Numbered from the stretch's first letter, positions 1 through 6,161 are shown. The stretch is DNA of 20,399 nucleotides from an uncultured Flavobacteriales bacterium (GCA_937925455.1 CALEWF010000195.1:1-20399), one strand, 5' to 3'. Notes: generated by a model from the letters alone, not told the origin. Translations and numbers: made by a program.

Positions 1-122
1 TACCTAAGGAAGCATCTACTAATTGGGTTTTTGCTTTCAATGATGGGATATATTTTATGTATTTTCCGAAAAGAAAGTCTAATGATGAAGGTCTTTACTG
101 GCTCAAAATTAGCATAAGATAA
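1..122 (+). CDS. C-terminal fragment of an unknown protein
   Basis: Frame 3 is open from the window edge (first complete codon at position 3) and ends with TAA at 120-122. The last 39 residues contain WVFAFNDGIYFMYFPKR and end in LYWLKISIR. The mix of aromatic and charged residues looks like real protein. Frame 1 is also open to a stop at 115-117, but its product is less protein-like. I do not recognise a family from so short a tail. Everything upstream is outside the window. Confidence 0.5.
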   Translation, partial: PKEASTNWVFAFNDGIYFMYFPKRKSNDEGLYWLKISIR

Positions 123-226
123 TTTTATCATTTTAAGAACAAACTTTCAGGTGTGTTTTAGCATATTAGTGTGTCTGATTATAAAATAAATTCTTATCTA
201 TAAAAATCATTTTTAGTTCCTAATTG

Positions 227-271
227 TTTTCCTTCAGCCAACCAAGCAAAAGCTTGTTGGCTTTCTGAAAA
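227..271. repeat. Hairpin repeat, copy 1
   Basis: The core at 236-262 folds as AGCCAAC, a bulged C, AAGC, loop AAAA, then GCTT and GTTGGCT (11 pairs). Outside a 4x4 internal loop, TTTTC at 227-231 pairs with GAAAA at 267-271. A second copy lies at 352-395. It could act as a terminator in either direction or be a small REP-like palindrome. Confidence 0.7.
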
Positions 272-351
272 AGAGGGATTATTTTCATGATCCCGTTATG
301 GGGGAGCGTTTCAAAGAAAATGCTCCATTCACTTCGCTCATTACTTTTTTA

Positions 352-395
352 TTTTCCTACAGCCAATCAAGTAAAACTTGTTGGCTTTCTGAAAA
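352..395. repeat. Hairpin repeat, copy 2
   Basis: The core at 361-386 has the same design as copy 1: AGCCAAT, a bulged C, AAGT, loop AAA, then ACTT and GTTGGCT. The outer TTTTC (352-356) and GAAAA (391-395) are kept. Relative to copy 1 the loop-closing C-G pair has become T-A, so pairing is preserved. It lies just beyond the candidate tRNA terminator. Confidence 0.7.
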
Positions 396-396
396 C

Positions 397-417
397 AAAA
401 AAACCCCTGTCGGGACT
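397..417 (-). terminator. Possible intrinsic terminator of tRNA-Ser
   Basis: Read on the minus strand, AGTCCC, loop GACA and GGGGTT form a short stem with two wobble pairs, followed directly by seven T residues (A run at 397-403). It starts 14 bases past the encoded CCA of the tRNA. The stem is short, so strength is uncertain. Confidence 0.5.
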
Positions 418-430
418 TGACCATTTTCTT

Positions 431-518
431 TGGCGGAGAGTGAGGGATTCGAACCCCCGGAACCTCTCGGTTCAACGGTTTTCAAGACCGCCGCAATCGA
501 CCACTCTGCCAACTCTCC
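431..518 (-). tRNA. tRNA-Ser (anticodon UGA)
   Basis: On the minus strand the gene starts at 518 with acceptor strand GGAGAGT, which pairs perfectly with ACTCTCC (435-441). The discriminator base is G (434), as expected for serine tRNA, and CCA is encoded at 431-433. The anticodon loop is CTTGAAA with TGA at 482-484, closed by a 5-pair stem with one G-T. A long variable arm (GAACC, GAGA, GGTTC) marks it as a class II tRNA, and the T loop is TTCGAAT. It should read UCA and, by wobble, other UCN codons. Confidence 0.97.
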
Positions 519-523
519 GGGGG

Positions 524-553
524 CAAAAGTAGTACAAATTTTAAAATTCCAAA
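524..553 (-). promoter_or_regulatory. Promoter of tRNA-Ser, Bacteroidota type
   Basis: On the minus strand TTTG (550-553) is followed after 18 bases by TACTTTTG (524-531), an exact match to the Bacteroidota -7 consensus TAnnTTTG. Only five bases (CCCCC, 519-523) separate the box from the first base of the mature tRNA. Transcription should therefore start at or within a base or two of the mature 5' end. Confidence 0.7.
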
Positions 554-562
554 ATTTTGCAG

Positions 563-1228
563 CTATTCAAAATTGGTCATAGAATGCCACTTTCGTTCGT
601 TGGCTAAAGGCTGGATGGCAAGTTCTGCACGAATTACATCCACAATGCTGGGATAGGTGTTTGCCAGAATTTTTTCCAGTTTGTGTTCCTTTTTCCACTT
701 AATTTTAGTGATGCCTTCTTTTACCTGAGGTACTAAGTTTTTATCTTCAGAATACATTCTGAACCAAACGGTTTTTTTGAGCTTACGGTTCAATGGTGAA
801 CCATAAGTATGATAAGTGTCGGTAAGGTGGCGAATAATAATCAGGTTTTTAATTCCACATTCTTCCTGCACTTCACGCAAGGCAGTGGTTTCTATGTCTT
901 CGTTGGGTTCGGCTTTCCCTTTGGGCAAATCCCATTTACCATTTCTGAAAATAAACAATATCTTGTTTTTTCCATTTCGTACTAATCCGCCACCTGCTAA
1001 CACCAACTGGTAATGTTTCCGAAATTTTCTCCACATCAGCGGAACATCATTGCCAATTACATAATAGCAAAGCTTTTCGCCAACGTGATTTTCAAATAAT
1101 CGTATAATTTTTTCAAACGGGTCTGATTTTTCAAAAAAAACTACGCTTACTTTTTTAAAACCTGGTACATGCTTGGCCGGTTTCTCTGCAATAAACAGTA
1201 CGTTGCCGTTTATGAAAACTTTATACAT
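563..1228 (-). CDS. NUDIX hydrolase
   Basis: This protein of 221 residues has a complete NUDIX box at residues 104-126: G, five residues, E, seven residues, then REVQEECGI. That motif binds the divalent metal and carries the catalytic glutamates that hydrolyse a nucleoside diphosphate linked to some other group. The lead-in WDLPKGK before the box is also typical. The first 70 or so residues lie outside the core fold and probably form a family-specific N-terminal extension. Substrate cannot be read from the sequence. The start codon lies 8 bases from that of the divergent pyrE, and the pyrE promoter overlaps its first codons. I did not find a convincing promoter for this gene; it would have to lie inside pyrE. 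Confidence 0.9.
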   Translation of the reverse strand: MYKVFINGNVLFIAEKPAKHVPGFKKVSVVFFEKSDPFEKIIRLFENHVGEKLCYYVIGNDVPLMWRKFRKHYQLVLAGGGLVRNGKNKILFIFRNGKWDLPKGKAEPNEDIETTALREVQEECGIKNLIIIRHLTDTYHTYGSPLNRKLKKTVWFRMYSEDKNLVPQVKEGITKIKWKKEHKLEKILANTYPSIVDVIRAELAIQPLANERKWHSMTNFE

Positions 1229-1231
1229 TTG
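1202..1231 (+). promoter_or_regulatory. pyrE promoter, leaderless type
   Basis: GTTG (1202-1205), an 18-base spacer, then TACATTTG (1224-1231) match the Bacteroidota -33 and TAnnTTTG -7 elements. The pyrE ATG begins at 1237, five bases after the box, about where transcription should start. The mRNA would have essentially no leader. The whole promoter except three bases lies inside the start of the NUDIX gene. Confidence 0.6.
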
Positions 1232-1236
1232 CAGTC

Positions 1237-1878
1237 ATGATTTATAGTGAAGAGGTTGCCCTGAATGTTGCTGAATATTTGCTACAAATTAAAGCAATAA
1301 AATTAGAACCCTCCAATCCTTTTACATGGTCTTCTGGTTGGAAGTCGCCCATATACTGTGATAACCGAGTTACTTTATCTTATCCACAGGTGCGTACTTA
1401 CATTCGGCAGCAATTAGTAAAAGCCATTGAAGACCGTTTTGAAAAACCACAAACCATTGCCGGGGTAGCTACGGGTGGAATTGCTCATGGAGTGTTAGTA
1501 GCACAAGAGTTTGGGGTTTCGTTTGTGTATGTTCGTCCAGAAAGTAAAAAGCACGGATTGAAAAATCAAATTGAAGGCCATTTGCAGCATCGTAATGATG
1601 TGGTGGTGGTAGAAGATTTGGTTTCAACCGGCAAAAGCTCGCTGGCAGTTGTAGAAGCATTGAGGGCAGAAGGATGCGATGTGAAATACATGGCAGCTAT
1701 TTTTAATTACGGATTTGAAGAAACCGAATATTTATTTAAAGCTCATAAAATAGAATTGGTAACCTTATGTGATTACTCACACCTCATCCGCAAAGCACTA
1801 GAACTTGAATACATTAAGCAAGAACAGATGGATGTGCTATTACAATGGAGAAAAAATCCGGCAAATTGGGGTAAATAA
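1237..1878 (+). CDS. pyrE: Orotate phosphoribosyltransferase
   Basis: The 213-residue product matches PyrE in length and layout. It makes orotidine 5'-monophosphate from orotate and PRPP, the fifth step of de novo pyrimidine synthesis, in the cytoplasm. The type I phosphoribosyltransferase PRPP-binding motif is VVVVEDLVSTGKS at residues 122-134. The substrate region FTWSSGWKSPIYCDNR (29-44) and the flexible catalytic loop around KKHGLKNQIEG (104-114) are both present. The ATG at 1237 is supported by the promoter box five bases upstream. An SRPBCC gene follows after 14 bases and is probably in the same operon. Confidence 0.97.
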   Translation: MIYSEEVALNVAEYLLQIKAIKLEPSNPFTWSSGWKSPIYCDNRVTLSYPQVRTYIRQQLVKAIEDRFEKPQTIAGVATGGIAHGVLVAQEFGVSFVYVRPESKKHGLKNQIEGHLQHRNDVVVVEDLVSTGKSSLAVVEALRAEGCDVKYMAAIFNYGFEETEYLFKAHKIELVTLCDYSHLIRKALELEYIKQEQMDVLLQWRKNPANWGK

Positions 1879-1892
1879 ATATTGATAGTATT

Positions 1893-2297
1893 ATGACACG
1901 CATAGAAATAGAAAAAAGAGAAATAAACACAACCCAAGAAAAGGTGTTTGAATACCTCCGTAATTTAGATAATTATAAAGAGTTGATGCCCGAATCAGTT
2001 TCTGACTGGCAGTCTACGCCAGACCATTGCACGTTCAAGATTCAGGGGCTTGCCCGTATTGGTATGAAAATCGAAGAACGAATACCGTATTCATCCATCT
2101 TTATCAAATCACAAGGGGAAGGTCCGTTTGATTTTACACTCACCATCCATATTGACCCGCATGGCAATCATTGTTTTGCCCGTATGGTGTTTGAAGCCGA
2201 AATCAACATGTTTATGAGAATGATGGTAGAAAAACCTCTTGGTACTTTCTTCGAATATCTCACCCAAAAGGTTCAAGAAAAGTTTGAACAAGGTTAA
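1893..2297 (+). CDS. SRPBCC (START-like) domain protein
   Basis: The 134-residue protein begins TRIEIEKREINTTQEKVFEYLRNLDNYKELMP, the usual first strand and helix of the SRPBCC/polyketide-cyclase-like fold, and ends with the long C-terminal helix FFEYLTQKVQEKFEQG that lines the ligand cavity in that fold. There is no signal peptide or membrane segment. The ligand and role are unknown. It begins 14 bases after pyrE on the same strand and is likely co-transcribed. From general knowledge, a gene of this type often follows pyrE in Bacteroidota, so the pairing looks conserved rather than accidental. Confidence 0.8.
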   Translation: MTRIEIEKREINTTQEKVFEYLRNLDNYKELMPESVSDWQSTPDHCTFKIQGLARIGMKIEERIPYSSIFIKSQGEGPFDFTLTIHIDPHGNHCFARMVFEAEINMFMRMMVEKPLGTFFEYLTQKVQEKFEQG

Positions 2298-2416
2298 ACG
2301 CGGTAAGTATTAAGTAAATTCTCAGTCACTAAATCCGGCCTTTCTTTACTTTTATTGCGAGTATTCTTTTTTAATGTAATTCTGTTTATTCATTTAATTT
2401 ATCAGGCTGCCTATGG

Positions 2417-2542
2417 GGCTGTTCGTTCCAAGTCCTCGGGGCTTAGCCACATAGGGCATCGGGGTAGCGGTGTCTTCGTGCCCTCAGCCCCGCTACCCCG
2501 TGCCCTGTGGGCTTCGCCCCTGCGGGCTTTCCACTTCCATCC
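2417..2542 (-). repeat. 126-base structured repeat, copy A
   Basis: Read on the minus strand, this aligns end to end without gaps to copy B at 11113-11238, with about 100 of 126 bases identical by hand count. A stem of ten perfect pairs (2461-2470 with 2490-2499) closes a 19-base loop identical in both copies. With small bulges the stem extends to about 21 pairs across roughly 2447-2510. Conserved ends are GGATRGAAGYGRAAAGCCCG on one side and AGCCCCGAGGACTTG plus a short tail on the other. It may be a non-coding RNA, a terminator-like 3' element or a mobile REP-like repeat. Confidence 0.8.
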
Positions 2543-2568
2543 CCGGCAGTACGCCCTTTGGGGCGGAT

Positions 2569-2616
2569 GATTTGAAGATGAGTTGATTTGAAGATGAATT
2601 GATTTGAAGATGATAT
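2569..2616. repeat. Three tandem 16-base units
   Basis: The units at 2569-2584, 2585-2600 and 2601-2616 all begin GATTTGAAGATGA. The first two differ at one base and the third differs in its last bases. Nothing suggests translation or function. Confidence 0.85.
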
Positions 2617-2618
2617 GG

Positions 2619-2757
2619 TTTTAGCGTCATTGCGACCCGCCTTTGGCGGGAAAGCAATCTGTATGATACGGAGGAGGAAAAACCTTACAGGTTTTTAAAA
2701 ACCTGTAAGGTTTAGCATCGTAGCATTGAGGCTGTCGCCCTCGCTATGACGCTAAAA
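2619..2757. repeat. 139-base inverted-repeat element with perfect palindrome
   Basis: The ends are inverted copies of TTTTAGCGTCATNGCGA (2619-2635 and 2741-2757, one mismatch). In the middle is a perfect 34-base palindrome whose half is AAACCTTACAGGTTTTT (2680-2696, mirrored at 2697-2713). Between ends and centre, ATGATACG (2663-2670) is opposed by the complement of ATGCTACG (2719-2726). The left arm carries an extra hairpin, CCCGCC TTT GGCGGG (2636-2650). The whole can fold as one long interrupted hairpin, like a non-autonomous miniature element or REP-type repeat. No transposase is nearby. Confidence 0.75.
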
Positions 2758-2822
2758 TTATAGGGCAGCGGGTGAATCCGCCCCTTCGAGGCGAAGTAGC
2801 ACGCGGTCGCCCCCCTATAATT
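2756..2822. repeat. 67-base hairpin element
   Basis: AATTATAGGG at 2756-2765 is inverted at 2813-2822. Inside, GCGG/CCGC (2768-2771, 2778-2781) and CGCC/GGCG (2779-2782, 2790-2793) are competing small hairpins. It abuts the previous element with a two-base overlap and ends 29 bases past the biotin ligase stop codon, so it could terminate that gene. Confidence 0.6.
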
Positions 2823-2850
2823 ATATTCTAATCACAATTTTAGGATAATT

Positions 2851-3612
2851 TTATTCAAACATTACGCGTATTTCCTTGATTTGATAAACACAAGCTTCCC
2901 CGCTTTCCTTAGCTATGATAAGCCGCCCGGCTTCATCTATTCCCTGAATGATTCCCTGAAATTTTCCGGTTTTATCTTCAAAGCTTTGCAGGGTGTTGTA
3001 TCCCAACAAATATTGCAAGTAAAATGACTTGATTTTTTGTTCAGCACCAGAACGCAATAAATGATACCATGCATCCAAGTAAGGGAAAAGTTGCGTTAAA
3101 ACCGTTTTGGGAGAATAGCTCAGACCAGTAACTTGCTTCCACGAAACAGGGTTGGGTAATTCTGGTGGAAAGCTAGTTTGATTTAAGTTGATGCCAATAC
3201 CTACAATGCTGCCGGAGATTTGGTGCTGTGTGATCATATTTTCTATGAGTATGCCACCAGATTTTTTATTGCCGATGTAAAGGTCATTTGGCCATTTGAT
3301 TTGTGATTTTTCAGAAACCTGCTGTTGCATAAATTGCATCAATGCATTGCTGATGGCCATGTTGAGAAGGAATTGTCTGGCGGGATGCAGAAATTTTGGC
3401 TGAAGCCAAAGGCTGAATGTAAGCGAATCGCCGGGATAGCTATGCCATTTTGTCCCAATTTGACCACGGCCCGCTGTTTGATATGATGTAAATAACACGT
3501 AGCCTTCGGCTTGAAAAGATTTTTCAACGGTTTCCCGAAGTAAATCATTGGTAGAAGTACAAGATTCTACTTCCAGTAGCTTATTACCAATAATTAACGG
3601 TTCAGATGTCAA
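2851..3612 (-). CDS. birA: Biotin--[acetyl-CoA-carboxylase] ligase
   Basis: This cytoplasmic enzyme activates biotin with ATP and attaches it to a lysine of the biotin carboxyl carrier protein. The 253 residues start directly at the catalytic domain, with no N-terminal DNA-binding domain, so this is a class I (non-repressor) ligase. Visible motifs are STND (20-23), the biotinyl-AMP loop AGRGQIGTKWHS (47-58) and KWPNDLYIGNKKSGGIL (106-122). A small C-terminal domain follows. The chosen start is TTG; no ATG lies upstream in frame before a credible domain start, and the reading frame stays open upstream. It diverges from rsfS with 46 bases between the starts. Confidence 0.93.
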   Translation of the reverse strand: MTSEPLIIGNKLLEVESCTSTNDLLRETVEKSFQAEGYVLFTSYQTAGRGQIGTKWHSYPGDSLTFSLWLQPKFLHPARQFLLNMAISNALMQFMQQQVSEKSQIKWPNDLYIGNKKSGGILIENMITQHQISGSIVGIGINLNQTSFPPELPNPVSWKQVTGLSYSPKTVLTQLFPYLDAWYHLLRSGAEQKIKSFYLQYLLGYNTLQSFEDKTGKFQGIIQGIDEAGRLIIAKESGEACVYQIKEIRVMFE

Positions 3613-3621
3613 GGTATCGTG

Positions 3622-3637
3622 TAGTTTTGTAATTTTG
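3622..3637 (+). promoter_or_regulatory. Candidate -7 boxes for rsfS
   Basis: TAGTTTTG (3622-3629) and TAATTTTG (3630-3637) are two adjacent exact matches to TAnnTTTG, ending 21-29 bases before the rsfS ATG. No clear TTG -33 element stands at the usual distance, so the call is tentative. Confidence 0.4.
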
Positions 3638-3658
3638 CAGTTTACATGAATTATTTGA

Positions 3659-4045
3659 ATGACAAAGAAGAAAAAGAATCAGGAAGAATCAAAACTTTTA
3701 GATGCCATCATTCATGGTATTGAAGAAAAGAAAGGGACAGACATTGTAATACTCAATCTGGAAAACATTCCTAATTCCATTTGCAGCTATTTTGTAATTT
3801 GTACAGGTTCCTCATCCACGCAAGTGGAAGCCTTAGCTGATTCGATCACGGAAGAAGTACAAAAAGCCTTGAAAATAAAACCATGGCATGTGGAAGGATA
3901 TGAAAATAAACAATGGATACTGATTGATTACATGGATGTGGTAGTGCATGTCTTTCAGCCCGATGTACGTGAATTTTATGGCATTGAAGAACTTTGGGCT
4001 GATGCAGAGCTCACCCGGGTAGAGCCTGTAGTTGCAAAACCCTAA
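3659..4045 (+). CDS. rsfS: Ribosome silencing factor RsfS (YbeB/Iojap)
   Basis: RsfS binds ribosomal protein L14 on the 50S subunit and blocks joining with 30S when nutrients are short. The 128-residue product has the full family pattern: LLDAIIHGIEEKKGTDI near the start, YFVICTGSSSTQVEALADSI, then KPWHVEGYENKQWILIDY and the hallmark VVVHVFQPDVREFYGIEELW. A lysine-rich leader of about ten residues precedes the domain. An ATG at 3646 is in another frame, so ATG 3659 is the start. ftsH follows after 73 bases but appears to have its own promoter. Confidence 0.95.
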   Translation: MTKKKKNQEESKLLDAIIHGIEEKKGTDIVILNLENIPNSICSYFVICTGSSSTQVEALADSITEEVQKALKIKPWHVEGYENKQWILIDYMDVVVHVFQPDVREFYGIEELWADAELTRVEPVVAKP

Positions 4046-4081
4046 TGCCGGTTTCTTTGTTATGCTTTCAATCGTAAATAA

Positions 4082-4111
4082 TTGGTTATATTAAAAAAAA
4101 CAGTAGTTTAG
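4082..4111 (+). promoter_or_regulatory. ftsH promoter, near-leaderless
   Basis: TTG (4082-4084), a 19-base spacer and TAGTTTAG (4104-4111, one mismatch to TAnnTTTG) lie upstream of ftsH. The ATG at 4119 is seven bases after the box, predicting a 5' leader of only a few bases. Confidence 0.5.
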
Positions 4112-4118
4112 TCCAATC

Positions 4119-6161
4119 ATGTCAGAACAGAATAAGTTTCCCAACATGGAAAACAAGAATACAGGTAACAATCCATCCGGCGGCAACAAACGCCCTCGCT
4201 TTAATTTTAATTTATATTGGATTTATGCGCTCATTGCTATTATTTTCATTGGGATGCAGATATTCAGCAGTTTTAATTCTGCGCTCAAAGAGATAAATAA
4301 AAATGAGTTCATCGAAATGATGAAAGATCTGGATGTAAAGCAGATCACCATAGTAAATAATGAATTTGCAGAGATTACCATATCCCCCGATCGCCTGGAA
4401 AAAGAAAAATACAAAGACGTTCGGGAACGTTCGTTTGGAGGAGAAAATTTAGGACCTCACTACCGTTACAATATCGGTTCGCCTCAGTTGTTTGATACTG
4501 AAATTAAAGACCTCTGGACCCAATATCCTGATACGAAAAATGTGGAAATCAGAAACGAAACCCGCAAAAATCTGTTTGGTGATTTGTTGAGTTGGCTGAT
4601 CCCTATCGGGTTAATGGTGTTGGTTTGGATATTTATTATGCGTCGGATGAGTGGCGGACCGGCCGGCGGTCAAATCTTTAACATAGGAAAATCGAAAGCC
4701 AAACTCTTTGATAAAGATACCCATGTATTGGTTACGTTTGACAATGTAGCTGGCTTGGATGAAGCCAAGGTAGAATTAAAAGAAATTGTTGATTTTCTAA
4801 AAAATCCCAAAAAGTACACCGACCTGGGTGCTAAAATTCCCAAAGGAGCTTTGCTGGTAGGTCCCCCCGGAACTGGAAAAACCTTGTTGGCGAAGGCCAT
4901 TGCCGGCGAAGCTAAAGTACCTTTCTTCTCGCTATCCGGTTCTGATTTTGTGGAAATGTTTGTGGGAGTTGGAGCTTCGCGGGTTCGCGATTTATTCCGT
5001 CAGGCCAAAGAAAAAGCCCCGGCCATTATCTTCATTGATGAAATAGACGCCATTGGGCGAGCTCGTGGCCGTTCGATAGCACAAGGGGCAAACGATGAGC
5101 GGGAAAATACATTAAACCAGCTTCTCACTGAAATGGATGGGTTTGAAGCCAATACCGGAATTATCATTCTGGCAGCTACCAACCGTGCCGATATTTTGGA
5201 TAAGGCATTGTTACGTCCAGGTCGTTTTGACCGTCAGATTTACATTGACCTTCCGGATTTGAACGGCAGAAAAGAAATTTTTAAAGTACACATGAAGCCG
5301 CTGAAAAAGCTGGATAAAAGTGTAGATATTGATTTGTTGGCTAAACAAACTCCCGGATTTTCGGGGGCGGATATAGCCAATGTGTGCAACGAAGCCGCAT
5401 TGATAGCAGCTCGTAAAAATAAACAATCTATTACCCGAGAAGATTTTAACGATGCTATAGACCGGGTGATTGGCGGATTGGAAAAGAAAAATAAAGTAAT
5501 AGCACCGAAAGAAAAGAAAACCATTGCCTATCATGAAGCCGGCCATGCCACGGTAAGTTGGTTGCTCGAACATGCCAGCCCGCTGGTAAAAGTTACTATC
5601 ATTCCGCGAGGGCAATCGTTAGGAGCTGCATGGTACTTGCCTGAAGAACGACAAATTACTACCAAAGAGCAGCTCATTGATGAAATTTGTGCTGCTTTGG
5701 GTGGAAGGGCTGCTGAACAGGTTCAATTTGGTAAAGTTTCTACCGGTGCACTCAGCGATTTGGAAAAAGTAACCAAGCAAGCTTATGCCATGGTTTCTAT
5801 TTACGGACTGAATGAACGCATTGGTAATTTAAGTTATTATGATTCTACAGGCCAATCGGATTATTCTTTTACCAAGCCGTATAGCGAAAAAACAGCAGAG
5901 ATAATTGATGAAGAAGTGAAAAAACTGGTGGATGAATGTTATGCCAAGGCTGTGCGTATTTTGTCGGAAAATAAAGACAAACTGGATATTCTTGCCAATC
6001 GCTTGTTGGAACGCGAAATCTTATATCGTGAAGATTTGGTAGAAATATTTGGTGAACGGCCTTGGGGAGAAAATACCAATGGTATATCGGTGAAGCCAGA
6101 AGAGCCGGTTGAAACTAATCAGCCTGCAGCTCCGGTAACGCCTGAAAATCCTCCGGCTTGA
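4119..6161 (+). CDS. ftsH: ATP-dependent zinc metalloprotease FtsH
   Basis: FtsH is a hexameric inner-membrane AAA+ protease that pulls out and degrades misfolded membrane proteins and some cytoplasmic regulators. In the 680 residues one sees a polar N-terminal tail (1-30), a first membrane segment (about 33-50), a periplasmic domain, and a second membrane segment (about 157-174). The ATPase has Walker A GPPGTGKT (248-255), Walker B IIFIDEID (303-310) and the second region of homology ending LRPGRFDR (365-372). The protease carries HEAGH (472-476) with the likely third zinc ligand D547 in GALSDLEK. The tail after about 655 is rich in Pro and Glu and low in complexity. Its last 47 bases overlap the convergent GNAT gene. 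Confidence 0.98.
   Translation: MSEQNKFPNMENKNTGNNPSGGNKRPRFNFNLYWIYALIAIIFIGMQIFSSFNSALKEINKNEFIEMMKDLDVKQITIVNNEFAEITISPDRLEKEKYKDVRERSFGGENLGPHYRYNIGSPQLFDTEIKDLWTQYPDTKNVEIRNETRKNLFGDLLSWLIPIGLMVLVWIFIMRRMSGGPAGGQIFNIGKSKAKLFDKDTHVLVTFDNVAGLDEAKVELKEIVDFLKNPKKYTDLGAKIPKGALLVGPPGTGKTLLAKAIAGEAKVPFFSLSGSDFVEMFVGVGASRVRDLFRQAKEKAPAIIFIDEIDAIGRARGRSIAQGANDERENTLNQLLTEMDGFEANTGIIILAATNRADILDKALLRPGRFDRQIYIDLPDLNGRKEIFKVHMKPLKKLDKSVDIDLLAKQTPGFSGADIANVCNEAALIAARKNKQSITREDFNDAIDRVIGGLEKKNKVIAPKEKKTIAYHEAGHATVSWLLEHASPLVKVTIIPRGQSLGAAWYLPEERQITTKEQLIDEICAALGGRAAEQVQFGKVSTGALSDLEKVTKQAYAMVSIYGLNERIGNLSYYDSTGQSDYSFTKPYSEKTAEIIDEEVKKLVDECYAKAVRILSENKDKLDILANRLLEREILYREDLVEIFGERPWGENTNGISVKPEEPVETNQPAAPVTPENPPA

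Larger units (their letters stand above)
123..430. other. Gene-free stretch with hairpins
   Basis: No credible gene is visible in these 308 bases. They hold two related hairpins (227-271 and 352-395), a smaller hairpin at 303-326 (arms GGAGCGTTT and AAATGCTCC, one G-T pair) and a possible terminator for the tRNA at 397-417. The rest is AT-rich. The region lies between a plus-strand gene end and the 3' end of a minus-strand tRNA, so it is where convergent transcripts would stop. Confidence 0.6.
2298..2850. other. Gene-free repeat island between convergent genes
   Basis: These 553 bases between the SRPBCC gene and the biotin ligase gene contain no believable gene. They are packed with structured DNA: a 126-base element (2417-2542), a short hairpin CGCCC/GGGCG (2552-2565), three 16-base tandem units (2569-2616), a 139-base interrupted inverted repeat with a perfect 34-base palindrome (2619-2757), and a 67-base hairpin element (2756-2822). 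Composition is much richer in G+C than the flanking genes. Confidence 0.75.

Noticed and set aside
287..532. Open frame of 81 codons on plus, with the sequence WRRVRDSNPRN
   Set aside because: It runs antisense across the tRNA-Ser gene; this peptide is a well-known false translation opposite such tRNAs.
2355..2570. Open frame of 71 codons on plus
   Set aside because: It lies almost entirely in the 126-base structured repeat and its flanks; Arg/Pro/Gly-rich, with no family resemblance and no match in the variable parts of the second copy.
3610..3660. Promoter of the biotin ligase gene on minus
   Set aside because: The only TAnnTTG-like string (TACCTTGA) overlaps the proposed TTG start codon, so it cannot serve that start; left uncalled.
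5211..5615. Minus-strand frame of 134 codons within ftsH
   Set aside because: It is antisense to the conserved ATPase and protease core of FtsH, with no domain or start signal of its own.
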